Virus record (IMG/VR): IMGVR_UViG_3300025117_000162
Span: 1 to 35,951 of that record
DNA length: 35,951 nt
DNA from: a virus
Direction: 5' to 3' (one strand)
A program made the translations under genes and the position numbers. This document shows, piece by piece, positions 1-6,592 of the stretch. How positions within the stretch are numbered: the stretch's first letter is position 1; each line of letters begins with the position of its first letter. Under the pieces are notes generated by a model that worked only from the letters and a program-made list of their open reading frames with translations, ran no database searches and was not told the DNA's origin.

Positions 1-68
1 CCGGGGGCACGGCCACGGCAGGCGACGGGGGCACGGCCACGGCAGGCGACGGGGGCACGGCCACGGCA
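1..68 (+). repeat. 24-bp tandem repeat encoding GDGGTATA
   Basis: Two complete identical 24-bp units (21-44 and 45-68) are preceded by a 20-base partial unit (1-20) with one mismatch. The array runs off the window. The period is a multiple of three, so copy-number change would keep the frame. Confidence 0.9.
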
Positions 69-212
69 GGCGCCAGGGGCACGATTATACTTTTTTGGTG
101 GGATGGAACTCGAAAACGTGCAGCGGTGGGTTACGTCGGCGAAAACGGAATTAGGCCGAACCAAAAATATAGCCTTAATGAAAAACATGAAATTCAAGAG
201 GTGTCAGCATGA
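3..212 (+). CDS. C-terminal part of a GDGGTATA-repeat phage protein (5' end outside window)
   Basis: An open frame enters from the left edge and ends with TGA at 210-212. It reads as perfect eight-residue units GDGGTATA, then a short globular end containing TIILFWWDG, VGYVGENGIRPNQKYSLN and a final QEVSA. From memory, this layout (GTATAG repeats followed by a VGYVGENGI.P...Y.LN tail) is found in uncharacterised phage and gut-bacterial proteins; the repeats probably form a solenoid. No function is known to me. The last bases overlap the next start codon (ATGA at 209-212), so the two genes are probably translationally coupled. The alternative frames through the repeat are Arg/His-rich and not protein-like. 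Confidence 0.75.
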   Translation, partial: GGTATAGDGGTATAGDGGTATAGARGTIILFWWDGTRKRAAVGYVGENGIRPNQKYSLNEKHEIQEVSA

Positions 213-712
213 AATCATCAATCTTACCATTCGGCTGTTCCGAAGGCCTTCTCGTCCGCGACCCAATTCACTGGATGAAGGGCGTGGACCCGGAGGACGT
301 CGTTTGCGTATGCTGCATGGGCGTCCAGCCAGCGGAGGACGATGTTAACCCCGGCCAGTGGCGTACTCGGGGCGTCCTCCAGTCTCAGGTAGAGTTTAAG
401 CTTTCCATGGTGAGCCTTCGTTTCATTGGGCTTCACAGGACGGAAGACGGCTGGATGTTTGATGAGCTATGGGCCACGGGCCGCCCATTCGACGACCTTT
501 GGTTTCCAATCACCCGATGGGATGTAATCGAGGACTTGATTTTGCCGGAGTTAGACCCGCTGGCCTTTAAATGGTGGGAGGCCCGGCTTAAGGAAGAGGA
601 AGAAGACCGTGCCGCCGAAGCGGCTGGCCTTGACGCCCCCACAAGCGATTCGTGGCGGTGCTGCCCATCGCTTTCCGAAGGCCTAACCGAAAAAGAAAAG
701 AACCCGGTGTAA
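209..712 (+). CDS. Hypothetical phage protein, 167 aa
   Basis: Not recognised. The ATG overlaps the stop of the upstream repeat protein (ATGA), with an AGAGG ribosome-binding site about 8 bases ahead. The protein is rich in Trp, Asp and Glu and looks soluble: there is no signal peptide or membrane segment. It has a Cys pair near residue 30 (VCVCCMG) and an acidic charged stretch (EEEEDRAAEA) near residue 130 before a Ser/Pro-rich tail. The next gene starts 9 bases after its stop, so it sits in the early operon. Coupled start and good spacing make it a real gene; its role is unknown. Confidence 0.7.
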   Translation: MKSSILPFGCSEGLLVRDPIHWMKGVDPEDVVCVCCMGVQPAEDDVNPGQWRTRGVLQSQVEFKLSMVSLRFIGLHRTEDGWMFDELWATGRPFDDLWFPITRWDVIEDLILPELDPLAFKWWEARLKEEEEDRAAEAAGLDAPTSDSWRCCPSLSEGLTEKEKNPV

Positions 713-721
713 GGAAGAGCT

Positions 722-2023
722 ATGAACACCCCACTTGAGGCAGGGATAAAGAAGTACAAGGACGCGGCTAAGGCTGTAGATGCCATGGGCTTTGGTTCAT
801 CGGGCTGCGACCTTTGCAAGAAGTACAGCAGAGATTGCAGAAAATGCGTCGTGGGAAGAAAGACAGGATATACCTCGGAGTCCATTCGCCTTTCCGGCTG
901 CGACGGCACCCCGTGGGAGCGGATTAGCAAGGCTCAACGGGAGTTCGCCGCCGCCCTCCGCGAAGAGGCGGCCTTCCTGGAGTCGTGCCGGGAGGAGGAG
1001 CCGTGGAAGCCGGTAGTCTATCCCTTCGGCCTTTGCTCCGCCGGATGCCCGCAGTACAGTGGCGCGCTTTACGGGAGCTGCAAAATGGGCTTTCACGGCA
1101 GGAAGGAAAACGGCCACGCCTACCCCGGCCCCGGCTGCCCGGCGTACAAGGAGCCGCCGAAGCCCGCTCCCACCTACAAGCCCGGCGACTGGGTGAAGGT
1201 GCTGGAAAGCGTGAGGGATGACCCAGAAAAAAACGACGGCGAGCGCGACATGCTCGCCAACATCGGGAGGACGCTTGAGGTTAAAAGCCTTGGGTCCTAT
1301 AGGATTTGTTTATGGAATCCAGACCGAAAAAATTGGTGGGCCTACCGCCTCTGCGACGTGGAGCCCGCTGAGAATATCCCCGCTCCGGTACCCGAGCCGC
1401 CGGAGAAGGCCAAACCGACCGACGAGATAGCCCCCGGCACCTGGATACGGATAACGGGCAACCAGAGCGAAAGCGGCGGACTGTTTCACTATTTATCCAT
1501 TGGCTCCATCTGGAAGATCGTTCTCAGACGCGGTAAATACTACGATCTGGAGGGAACGGGCAACCAGGACGGAAGCGAGAGATACTACGATCTGAAGGGA
1601 ACGGGCCAATCCATCCTCCGCGAGCACTTCGAGCCCTGGACGCCATGGGTCGGGGAGATGGTGAGGCCGCTGGAGCATGTGAGATACGCTGATAGCAGAC
1701 TTCCTCTAATAGGAAAGGCGATTAGGGCCTCTCGTATTTATCCTAATAGCGTGGTAGCGGCCAACCACTTCACATGGCACCCCTCCTGGCTCGAACCCGT
1801 CCTTGACGCGCAGCACATGCCGGTGACGGAGGAGGCTAAGCCCGCTCCCGCCCCGATGCCGAAGCCCTCGAAGTCCGACCTTCGGGTAATCGCCCGTGCC
1901 AGGATAGCGCGTGCCTTGGCGGAGGCCACAGGGAAGCATCCGACCGTTATTGACGCCATCTACCGGCGCGAGAAGGCCACCCCCGAGCAGATCGCCCGGT
2001 TCCTGGCCGGAGAGGAAACCTAA
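722..2023 (+). CDS. Cys-rich multi-module hypothetical protein, 433 aa
   Basis: AAGGAAG precedes the ATG by about 4 bases. The N-terminal third is Cys-rich (CDLCKKYSRDCRKCVVG, then CSAGCPQY and GCPAYK), suggesting metal-binding knuckles. After Pro-rich linkers come three modules that each open like a small beta-barrel: YKPGDWVKV, IAPGTWIRI and WVGEMVRPL, which resemble SH3/KOW-type folds. The C-terminal 50 residues (SDLRVIARARIARALAEATG...) look helical and could be a helix-turn-helix. A 45-bp tandem duplication lies inside the second module. I do not recognise the family. Modular binding domains suggest interaction with nucleic acid or protein, which is inference only. Confidence 0.75.
   Translation: MNTPLEAGIKKYKDAAKAVDAMGFGSSGCDLCKKYSRDCRKCVVGRKTGYTSESIRLSGCDGTPWERISKAQREFAAALREEAAFLESCREEEPWKPVVYPFGLCSAGCPQYSGALYGSCKMGFHGRKENGHAYPGPGCPAYKEPPKPAPTYKPGDWVKVLESVRDDPEKNDGERDMLANIGRTLEVKSLGSYRICLWNPDRKNWWAYRLCDVEPAENIPAPVPEPPEKAKPTDEIAPGTWIRITGNQSESGGLFHYLSIGSIWKIVLRRGKYYDLEGTGNQDGSERYYDLKGTGQSILREHFEPWTPWVGEMVRPLEHVRYADSRLPLIGKAIRASRIYPNSVVAANHFTWHPSWLEPVLDAQHMPVTEEAKPAPAPMPKPSKSDLRVIARARIARALAEATGKHPTVIDAIYRREKATPEQIARFLAGEET
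1537..1609 (+). repeat. Internal 45-bp in-frame tandem duplication
   Basis: The segment beginning ATACTACGATCTG at 1537 recurs at 1582 with two differences (one substitution, one extra C near the end). It encodes YYDLEGTG and then YYDLKGTG, 15 residues apart. It is a local duplication within the 433-residue gene. Confidence 0.8.
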
Positions 2024-2112
2024 TGCTCACCTTTCCCCCGCTCCTGTGGAAATGGACAGTAGAAAGGCGCGACACAAAGGCCGTCGTAAGCCGAGAAACC
2101 GATCACCATTGA
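2023..2112 (+). CDS. Possible 29-aa peptide coupled to the upstream gene
   Basis: An ATG at 2023 overlaps the upstream TAA (TAATG), the usual geometry for translational reinitiation. The frame encodes MLTFPPLLWKWTVERRD... and ends with TGA at 2110-2112. There is no separate ribosome-binding site and the product is unrecognised. It ends exactly where the predicted RNA fold (2113-2202) begins, so its translation could influence that fold. It may equally be chance. Confidence 0.25.
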   Translation: MLTFPPLLWKWTVERRDTKAVVSRETDHH

Positions 2113-2202
2113 CCGCTGTTCGGCCGGGCTGCGGCGTCTCATCAGGCGACTAAGCCACGGGCCATAAGCCCCCGACGCGAGGTAGCCCGGCTCATAGAGC
2201 GG
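2113..2202 (+). ncRNA. Candidate structured RNA / 5'-leader element
   Basis: The 200-base gap 2024-2223 holds nested complementary segments: CCGCT 2113-2117 with AGCGG 2198-2202; GCCGGGCT 2123-2130 with AGCCCGGC 2184-2191 (8 perfect pairs); GCGTC 2134-2138 with GACGC 2174-2178. Inside are two hairpins, GGC 2145-2147/GCC 2154-2156 and GGGC 2159-2162/GCCC 2168-2171. Together they give a stem closing a small multiloop, just upstream of the strong AAAGGAGGA site of the gene at 2224. It could be a leader regulatory element or a small RNA; it matches no riboswitch class that I recognise. The pairing is seen directly; function is inferred. Confidence 0.35.
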
Positions 2203-2223
2203 TTAACCCGAAAGGAGGATACG

Positions 2224-2499
2224 ATGAAACTCAATAAGTATGGTGTTTTAATTAGCGAAAACGGCACCAAGGATTGCCCGTTCGCCTTTGATGTGCAACG
2301 GCGAAACTCATACTCTGAATATCCGGACGAAGTTATCAGGATTCACTGCGGCTCCTGGTGCGCCCTGTTCACCATCGAAGACGAAAGGAGGCCAACTTTT
2401 CCAGATCCCGGAAAGCTTTCCGACCCCGGCGAGCTAACCGGCCGCAAGGTCGTAACGCTGTGCAACGGGCGCAGGATTGCCTGCGAGGTGGAGGATTAG
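2224..2499 (+). CDS. Hypothetical protein, 91 aa
   Basis: Not recognised. A near-ideal AAAGGAGGA site lies a few bases before the ATG, making the start secure. The product is a small, probably beta-rich soluble protein containing IRIHCGSWCALFTIEDERRP and, near the C-terminus, GRKVVTLCNGRRIACEVED. Its four Cys are not in a clear zinc-ribbon pattern. Its long leader contains the folded element at 2113-2202, so it is the most likely target if that element is regulatory. The next gene begins 2 bases after its stop. Confidence 0.7.
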   Translation: MKLNKYGVLISENGTKDCPFAFDVQRRNSYSEYPDEVIRIHCGSWCALFTIEDERRPTFPDPGKLSDPGELTGRKVVTLCNGRRIACEVED

Positions 2500-2501
2500 C
2501 C

Positions 2502-2621
2502 GTGCCCCTAATCGCCACCGGCACCATTATTTATTTCACCATGGCCATCTGCTTCACCCTTGGCTGGGTGGCCAGGGGAATATATCAGACGAAAGGAGAT
2601 CAACAGCATGAAGATCATTAA
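2502..2621 (+). CDS. Small single-pass membrane peptide, 39 aa, GTG start
   Basis: Too short for routine calling but well supported. GGAGG in the end of the previous gene lies 7 bases before a GTG at 2502, and the frame runs to TAA at 2619-2621. Residues 3-25 (LIATGTIIYFTMAICFTLGW) form a clear hydrophobic helix, followed by a charged tail ending in DQQHEDH. The last 14 bases overlap the start of the ATPase gene in another frame, which implies coupled translation. The function is unknown. Confidence 0.55.
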   Translation: MPLIATGTIIYFTMAICFTLGWVARGIYQTKGDQQHEDH

Positions 2622-3939
2622 GTTGGAAGCGCAAAACGTAAAACGGCTCAAGGCCGTCACTATCGAGCCCAACGGGAACATGATCGTCATCGGCGGAGAG
2701 AACGGCAACGGGAAATCGTCTACGCTGGACGCCATCCTTTACGGCATGGGCGGCAAGAGTGCAATCTGCAAAGAACCCTTGCGCCGTGGGGAAAAGAAGG
2801 GCCAGACGGTCATCACCACCGACACGCTGGTCATCAAGCGCACGTTCACCGAGGGCGGCGGCGGAACCCTCACCGTGGAAAACAAGGAAGGGGCGAGCTA
2901 CAAGAGCCCCCAGGCCATCCTTGACGCCCTGGTGGGGGAGATTGCTTTTGACCCCCTATCCTTCGCCAACGAGGAAGGAAAGCAACTCGAACGGCTCAAG
3001 CGCTTGGTGGGCCTGGACTTCTCAAAGCAGGACGCGGAGCGGAAGGCCCTCTATGACGAGCGCACGGCCGTCAACCGGGAGTACAAGGCGGCACTGGCAA
3101 GATTCAACGCCGCGCCAAAACAGGATGTTCCGCCCGACACGCAGCCCGAAAAGGTGGACGTGGCCGCGCTCATGAGGGAATTCGACTCCGCTCAAGCCGT
3201 TAACGCCGCAAGCGCCAAGAAGCGCAACGACCTTGAGGATATAAGAACCGCCACCAAGGACCTGGACGCCGATATCCGGGATATCAAAAAGCGCATCGAA
3301 GACTTACAAGCCGAACTCTACGAAATGGAACGGACGCGGGCCGGGCTTGTAAACGAAGGAGCGGATTTGAAGGCGGTTGTTGACGCCCTTGTGGACACCG
3401 ATACGCAGCCTATCAAGGATCGCATCGCGAGCGCCCAGGCCATTAACGACAGCATCAGGGATAGGGCCGAAGCCCGATCCACTGCCATCCGCGCCAACGC
3501 CGAAAAGGACCGCCTCAAGGTCGAGTCCGACGCCAAGCAGGCCGAATCCGAAGCCATCACCGCCAGGATTGACGCCGTTGACCGTCAAAAGGCCGAAGCG
3601 TTGGCCGGGGCGAAGTTTCCCATTCCCGGCCTTTCCTTCGACGACACCGGCGTCATCTACAACGGCCTTCCCCTGGAACAAGCCAGTGACGCGGAAAAAC
3701 TCCGCGTATCCGTTGCCATCGGTCTTGCCATGAACCCCGAACTAAAGGTGCTTCTCATTCGCAACGGTTCACTCCTGGACGAAAACAGCCTGCGGATGGT
3801 CGCGGAAATGGCCGAAGCAGCCGACGCCCAAGTCTGGATGGAGCGCGTAGGCCACGGCAAAGAATGCAGCGTCATCATTGAAGATGGGATGGTAAAGGCT
3901 TATGAGAAATATGGCGACATGATGGAGAATGACGAGTGA
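2608..3939 (+). CDS. SbcC/RecF-like AAA ATPase of a phage recombination module
   Basis: SMC/Rad50-type architecture. An N-terminal P-loop (GENGNGKSST, about residues 30-39) is followed by a charged helical coiled-coil middle (about 150-340) and a short C-terminal ATPase half with LLIRNGSLLDENSL near residue 380, then EAADAQVWMERVG. Phage relatives of this type assist an exonuclease and annealing protein, and the next two genes fit this. In relatives I remember, the C-terminal motif reads IRDG; here it is IRNG, so the catalytic acid may be altered. ATG 2608 is chosen over the in-frame ATG at 2560 because AAAGGAG lies 10 bases ahead. It is also much shorter than bacterial SbcC, as phage forms are. 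Confidence 0.85.
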   Translation: MKIIKLEAQNVKRLKAVTIEPNGNMIVIGGENGNGKSSTLDAILYGMGGKSAICKEPLRRGEKKGQTVITTDTLVIKRTFTEGGGGTLTVENKEGASYKSPQAILDALVGEIAFDPLSFANEEGKQLERLKRLVGLDFSKQDAERKALYDERTAVNREYKAALARFNAAPKQDVPPDTQPEKVDVAALMREFDSAQAVNAASAKKRNDLEDIRTATKDLDADIRDIKKRIEDLQAELYEMERTRAGLVNEGADLKAVVDALVDTDTQPIKDRIASAQAINDSIRDRAEARSTAIRANAEKDRLKVESDAKQAESEAITARIDAVDRQKAEALAGAKFPIPGLSFDDTGVIYNGLPLEQASDAEKLRVSVAIGLAMNPELKVLLIRNGSLLDENSLRMVAEMAEAADAQVWMERVGHGKECSVIIEDGMVKAYEKYGDMMENDE

Positions 3940-4088
3940 TCGAAATCGTTCCCTCCATGCCCTTCGCGGATTATCTCCGCGCTCCGGGGTTGTCTCAGTC
4001 CGCAGTCAGTAGCCCGCCCCACGGCCCGGCATTGGTCCCCCAGCTAATGCCGGGCTCCAACCCGGAAGGAGGTGGCGCGAATGATTGA
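3936..4088 (+). CDS. Possible 50-aa leader protein resembling a nuclease N-terminus
   Basis: A GTG at 3936 overlaps the ATPase stop (GTGA). The frame encodes MIEIVPSMPFADYLRAPGLS, then QSAV and a Pro/Gly-rich tail, and stops at 4086-4088, just inside the nuclease gene. The ..YL..PGLSQSA.. phrase is reminiscent of the start of exonuclease VIII/Cas4-like phage nucleases, and the downstream nuclease begins with a similar DYLSQTMLGQWF. It may be a separate coupled peptide or the decayed N-terminus of an older nuclease copy. The same DNA also forms two strong hairpins, so the coding call is uncertain. Confidence 0.35.
   Translation: MIEIVPSMPFADYLRAPGLSQSAVSSPPHGPALVPQLMPGSNPEGGGAND
3965..4056 (+). 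promoter_or_regulatory. Two strong hairpins ahead of the nuclease gene
   Basis: CGCGGA 3965-3970 pairs with TCCGCG 3976-3981 over a 5-base loop. GCCCGGCATT 4024-4033 pairs perfectly with AATGCCGGGC 4046-4055, extendable by a G-U pair (4023/4056). There is no T-run after the second stem, so a simple intrinsic terminator is unlikely. The second stem ends about 10 bases before the nuclease ribosome-binding site and could modulate its translation or transcript stability. Confidence 0.45.
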
Positions 4089-4893
4089 TTATCTTTCCCA
4101 GACGATGTTAGGCCAGTGGTTCCGCTGTCCGGAACAATTCCGGCGGCGCTGGATGGAGGAAGAAGTCATTCCCCCTGGAATAGCCGCCAGAATAGGTACG
4201 GGGCTGCACAAGGGCAACGAAACCAATCTCAAGGCCAAGATAGCCACCGGGAAGGACGAGCCCCTTAGCGTGGTTCAGGACGCGGCCCGCGACGGCTACG
4301 TGAAGGCCTGCAAGGAAGGAGGCGTATTTTTCCCGCCGGAGGAAATCCCTTCTGCCAAGGCCCAGCTTGCCGAAGGCGTGGATACCACGGTTGCCCTCGC
4401 GGGCCTTTACCATAAATCGCTTGCTCCTTCGGTTATTCCGGCTGCAATTGAACGCCGGATAACGATGCAAGACGACCGCCTACCGGTCCCGTTTGCCGGA
4501 ACGATAGACGTTTTGACGGCTGACAACTGGTGGTTTGATATCAAAAGCGCGGCCAGAAAGTGGGGACAGGGGCAGGCCGACACCGCCGTTCAGGCGACCC
4601 TCTATAACGAATTAATCAAGGAGGAAACGGGCAAGTATCCAGAACGTCTTTCCTTCGAGGTTTTTACCAAAACCAAAACACCGGAACACCAAAGCCTCGT
4701 TACCGTGAGAATACCGGAGGATTACGACGCTTTGGTGGCGCGGGCAGCGGTTATGCTTCGGGCAATTCATGCCGGCATCTTCCAGCCAGCCGAGGCCGGG
4801 CACTGGCTGTGCAGCCCAAAATGGTGCGGATACTGGTACACCTGTCCATTTATCCCGGCGCACAAAAAAACATTACCCAAAAGGAGCGCGTAA
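4081..4893 (+). CDS. Cas4-like PD-(D/E)XK nuclease with Fe-S cysteines
   Basis: Likely the exonuclease of the recombination module, generating single strands for the annealing partner. Visible active-site signature: His43 in GTGLHKG, Asp143 in GTIDV, Asp153-Ile-Lys155 (FDIKSA), then QATLYN, the usual Q...Y helix. Cys16 (WFRCPEQF) and Cys244, Cys249, Cys255 near the end (WLCSPKWCGYWYTC) match the four-Cys Fe-S arrangement of Cas4/AddB-type nucleases, though the C-terminal spacing C-x4-C-x5-C differs from the common C-x2-C. ATG 4081 is preferred to GTG 4072 because AGGAGG lies 8 bases ahead and overlaps the GTG. No CRISPR array accompanies it, so an adaptation role is not indicated. Confidence 0.85.
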   Translation: MIDYLSQTMLGQWFRCPEQFRRRWMEEEVIPPGIAARIGTGLHKGNETNLKAKIATGKDEPLSVVQDAARDGYVKACKEGGVFFPPEEIPSAKAQLAEGVDTTVALAGLYHKSLAPSVIPAAIERRITMQDDRLPVPFAGTIDVLTADNWWFDIKSAARKWGQGQADTAVQATLYNELIKEETGKYPERLSFEVFTKTKTPEHQSLVTVRIPEDYDALVARAAVMLRAIHAGIFQPAEAGHWLCSPKWCGYWYTCPFIPAHKKTLPKRSA

Positions 4894-4897
4894 AATC

Positions 4898-5974
4898 ATG
4901 GAAGATTTCGGAGAAGTGCAGGTATTCACCGGCGCTGAATTGGCCGAAAAGAAACACGAAACCCAAGCCGTGGTAGCGGTGGAACAATCGCGGGCCGTGG
5001 CCGAGGCCCAAGCCGCAATGGCGGTTGCGCGGGCCTGTCCCCGTGATGAGCAAACAGCTTACCTGAAAATCATGAAAGCCTGCCGACGCAAAAGCCTGGC
5101 GGAACAGGCGGAATATGCCTACAAGCGCGGCAGCTCTGTCATCTCCGGGCCAAGCATCAAGCTGGCCGAAGTTTGCGCCCAGGGCTGGGGAAACATCACC
5201 TACGGCATCAAGGAGCTTGGCCGGAGTGGCGGGGCCAGCGAGGTAGAAGCCTTCGCCTGGGACATGGAAAATAACGTCCGCGTGTCCCGGACATTCCAGG
5301 TCAAGCATATCCGCGAGAAGAAACAGGGCAACGAGGCATTGACCGGCGAGCGGGATATTTACGAGCTGGTGGCGAACATGGGACAGCGCCGAGTCCGGGC
5401 CGCCATTTTCGAGGTCATCCCCGGCGACATTGTGGAAGCCGCACGGGAGCAGTGCAAAAAGACCCTGGAAAGCGGCGACGGCAAGCCCCTGGCCGACCGG
5501 GTACGTGACATGCTGGTGGCATTCGAGCCGTTGGGCGTCACCAGGGAGATGATAGAGTCCCACGTCGGCCACCCCACTGGTGCCATCGTACAAGGCGAGT
5601 TGACGCGGCTGACACAGATTTACCGAAGTCTCAAAGACGGTGTGGCACAGCGGGAGGACTTCTTTTCCCTTTCTACCCAAACCCAGCCGGAACAGCCGGA
5701 GGCCGCCAAGCGCGGCCGTCCCAGGAAGGAGCCCGAAGCGGTCCACAAGCAGGAACCCGCCGACCCGGCCACGGAGACGGCACACTCCCCCGGTGACGCC
5801 ACGGAGGCCGAAATGGAAAACCGGGCGCGGGTCAATTCAGCCTTGGCCGGTTTGCCCGGCGAGAAGATCAATGAAATACTCGCGGTCAGTTGCGCCAACA
5901 AGGCGTTCCCGGTCACGGACAAAGAACGCTCAGCGGTCATAGACGCCGCCAACGCGGCGAAGGAGGGGCAATGA
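4898..5974 (+). CDS. Probable recombination partner (single-strand annealing-type) with AT-hook-like tail
   Basis: The 358-residue product starts at ATG 4898, 4 bases after the nuclease stop and behind AAAGGAG. Residues about 45-270 form a conserved phage domain recognisable by KIMKACRRKSLAEQAEYAY, GPSIKLAE, YELVANMGQRRVRA and IIPGDIVE-like phrases. I have seen this family in phages next to exonucleases and ATPases, usually unnamed; position argues for a RecT/Erf-like annealing role, which is inference. The C-terminal third is Pro/Glu-rich and low complexity, and carries KRGRPRK, a good AT-hook core that could bind DNA minor groove. The gene ends in an ATGA overlap with the next gene. Confidence 0.65.
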   Translation: MEDFGEVQVFTGAELAEKKHETQAVVAVEQSRAVAEAQAAMAVARACPRDEQTAYLKIMKACRRKSLAEQAEYAYKRGSSVISGPSIKLAEVCAQGWGNITYGIKELGRSGGASEVEAFAWDMENNVRVSRTFQVKHIREKKQGNEALTGERDIYELVANMGQRRVRAAIFEVIPGDIVEAAREQCKKTLESGDGKPLADRVRDMLVAFEPLGVTREMIESHVGHPTGAIVQGELTRLTQIYRSLKDGVAQREDFFSLSTQTQPEQPEAAKRGRPRKEPEAVHKQEPADPATETAHSPGDATEAEMENRARVNSALAGLPGEKINEILAVSCANKAFPVTDKERSAVIDAANAAKEGQ

Positions 5975-6276
5975 TCCGCATAACGTCTCAATATGCCCTT
6001 GATGTGGACACACGAAGCGTCATTGTGTGCCTTCTCGGGACCAACAAAAAGACCGGAGAGGAAAGCGTCCGGTATGAGGCATACTTCCCGTTCATCGTAA
6101 CCCACGGCGAGGAAAGCGGATTGACGCAAGCCAAGAAATACGTCTTGGCGATAGAGGCCTTTGCCGATTTTTCGGACGTTGACCGGGTGATTCAACGCAT
6201 GGAGAACATTTACCGGGCTATCGAGCAAAAAGACGCCGAGCTTCACGCGATGGTGCTGAGCGCGGCCAAAAAATAA
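5971..6276 (+). CDS. Hypothetical protein, 101 aa
   Basis: Not recognised. The start overlaps the previous stop (ATGA 5971-5974) with AAGGAGGGG just upstream, so translation is coupled to the recombination module. The product is a small soluble alpha/beta protein: a beta-rich first half (ITSQYALDVDTRSVIVCLLG, then YEAYFPFIVTHG) and a helical second half (IQRMENIYRAIEQKDAELHA). It is the last gene before a 316-base non-coding region with a terminator-like structure, so it probably closes this transcription unit. Confidence 0.7.
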   Translation: MIRITSQYALDVDTRSVIVCLLGTNKKTGEESVRYEAYFPFIVTHGEESGLTQAKKYVLAIEAFADFSDVDRVIQRMENIYRAIEQKDAELHAMVLSAAKK

Positions 6277-6350
6277 CCCTTTCCCCGGCCCCTTATGAAC
6301 CTTAACGAAAGGGTGGCAATCGCGGGGAATCTGGTCGATGGGGCCGGGGA
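6277..6350 (+). terminator. Long-loop inverted repeat with alternative pairing, terminator-like
   Basis: TCCCCGGCCCC 6282-6292 is perfectly complementary to GGGGCCGGGGA 6340-6350, and the 3' arm is followed by the A/T-rich TTTAATTTTA. The loop is 47 bases, long for an intrinsic terminator. CCCTTT 6277-6282 can also pair with AAAGGG 6308-6313, nested so that it competes only at base 6282. The structure directly follows the stop codon at 6276 and could end the recombination operon or act as a switch. Confidence 0.45.
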
Positions 6351-6377
6351 TTTAATTTTAAAGGCGGGTCCGGGTCT

Positions 6378-6560
6378 GGCGCGGCAAGGTTAGTTTCGGC
6401 AGGCAAGGCCAGTTAAGATTTGGTTTGGCGGGTTATGGCAGGCAAGGTCAGGTGTGTTCTGTCCCGATTTGGCAAGGCAGGCACGGTATGGCGAGGCGAG
6501 GTGTGGCTCGCCACGGCCTGGCGAGGCAGGCAAGGTGAGCAGTGGTTAGGCATGGCGTTG
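6378..6560 (+). repeat. Degenerate G-rich GGCA/AAGG tract
   Basis: The rest of this gap is filled by imperfect short repeats built on GGCAGGCAAGG and GGCGAGG (for example near 6400, 6440, 6475 and 6520). The + strand is strongly G over C. I see no conserved reading frame; the antisense frame through it has no protein-like features. Similar GGCAAGGCATGG-type tracts occur in other phage genomes, from memory, without an agreed function. An origin, recombination or strand-exchange role is possible. Confidence 0.6.
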
Positions 6561-6592
6561 TAAGGACAATAAACTAACAAGGAGGTTTTATC

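Noticed and set aside
103-348. 81-codon + strand frame at the left edge
   Set aside because: Overlaps the GDGGTATA protein and the 167-aa gene in another frame; Arg-rich translation without a ribosome-binding site.
5368-5519. Two GCTGGTGG (E. coli Chi) octamers in the annealing-type gene
   Set aside because: They fall in ordinary codons of a GC-rich gene; two hits in 36 kb is near chance and the host's Chi is unknown.
4850-5785. 311-codon - strand open frame
   Set aside because: Antisense to the well-supported recombination gene 4898-5974; composition (Leu/Gly/His) is that of a mirror frame.
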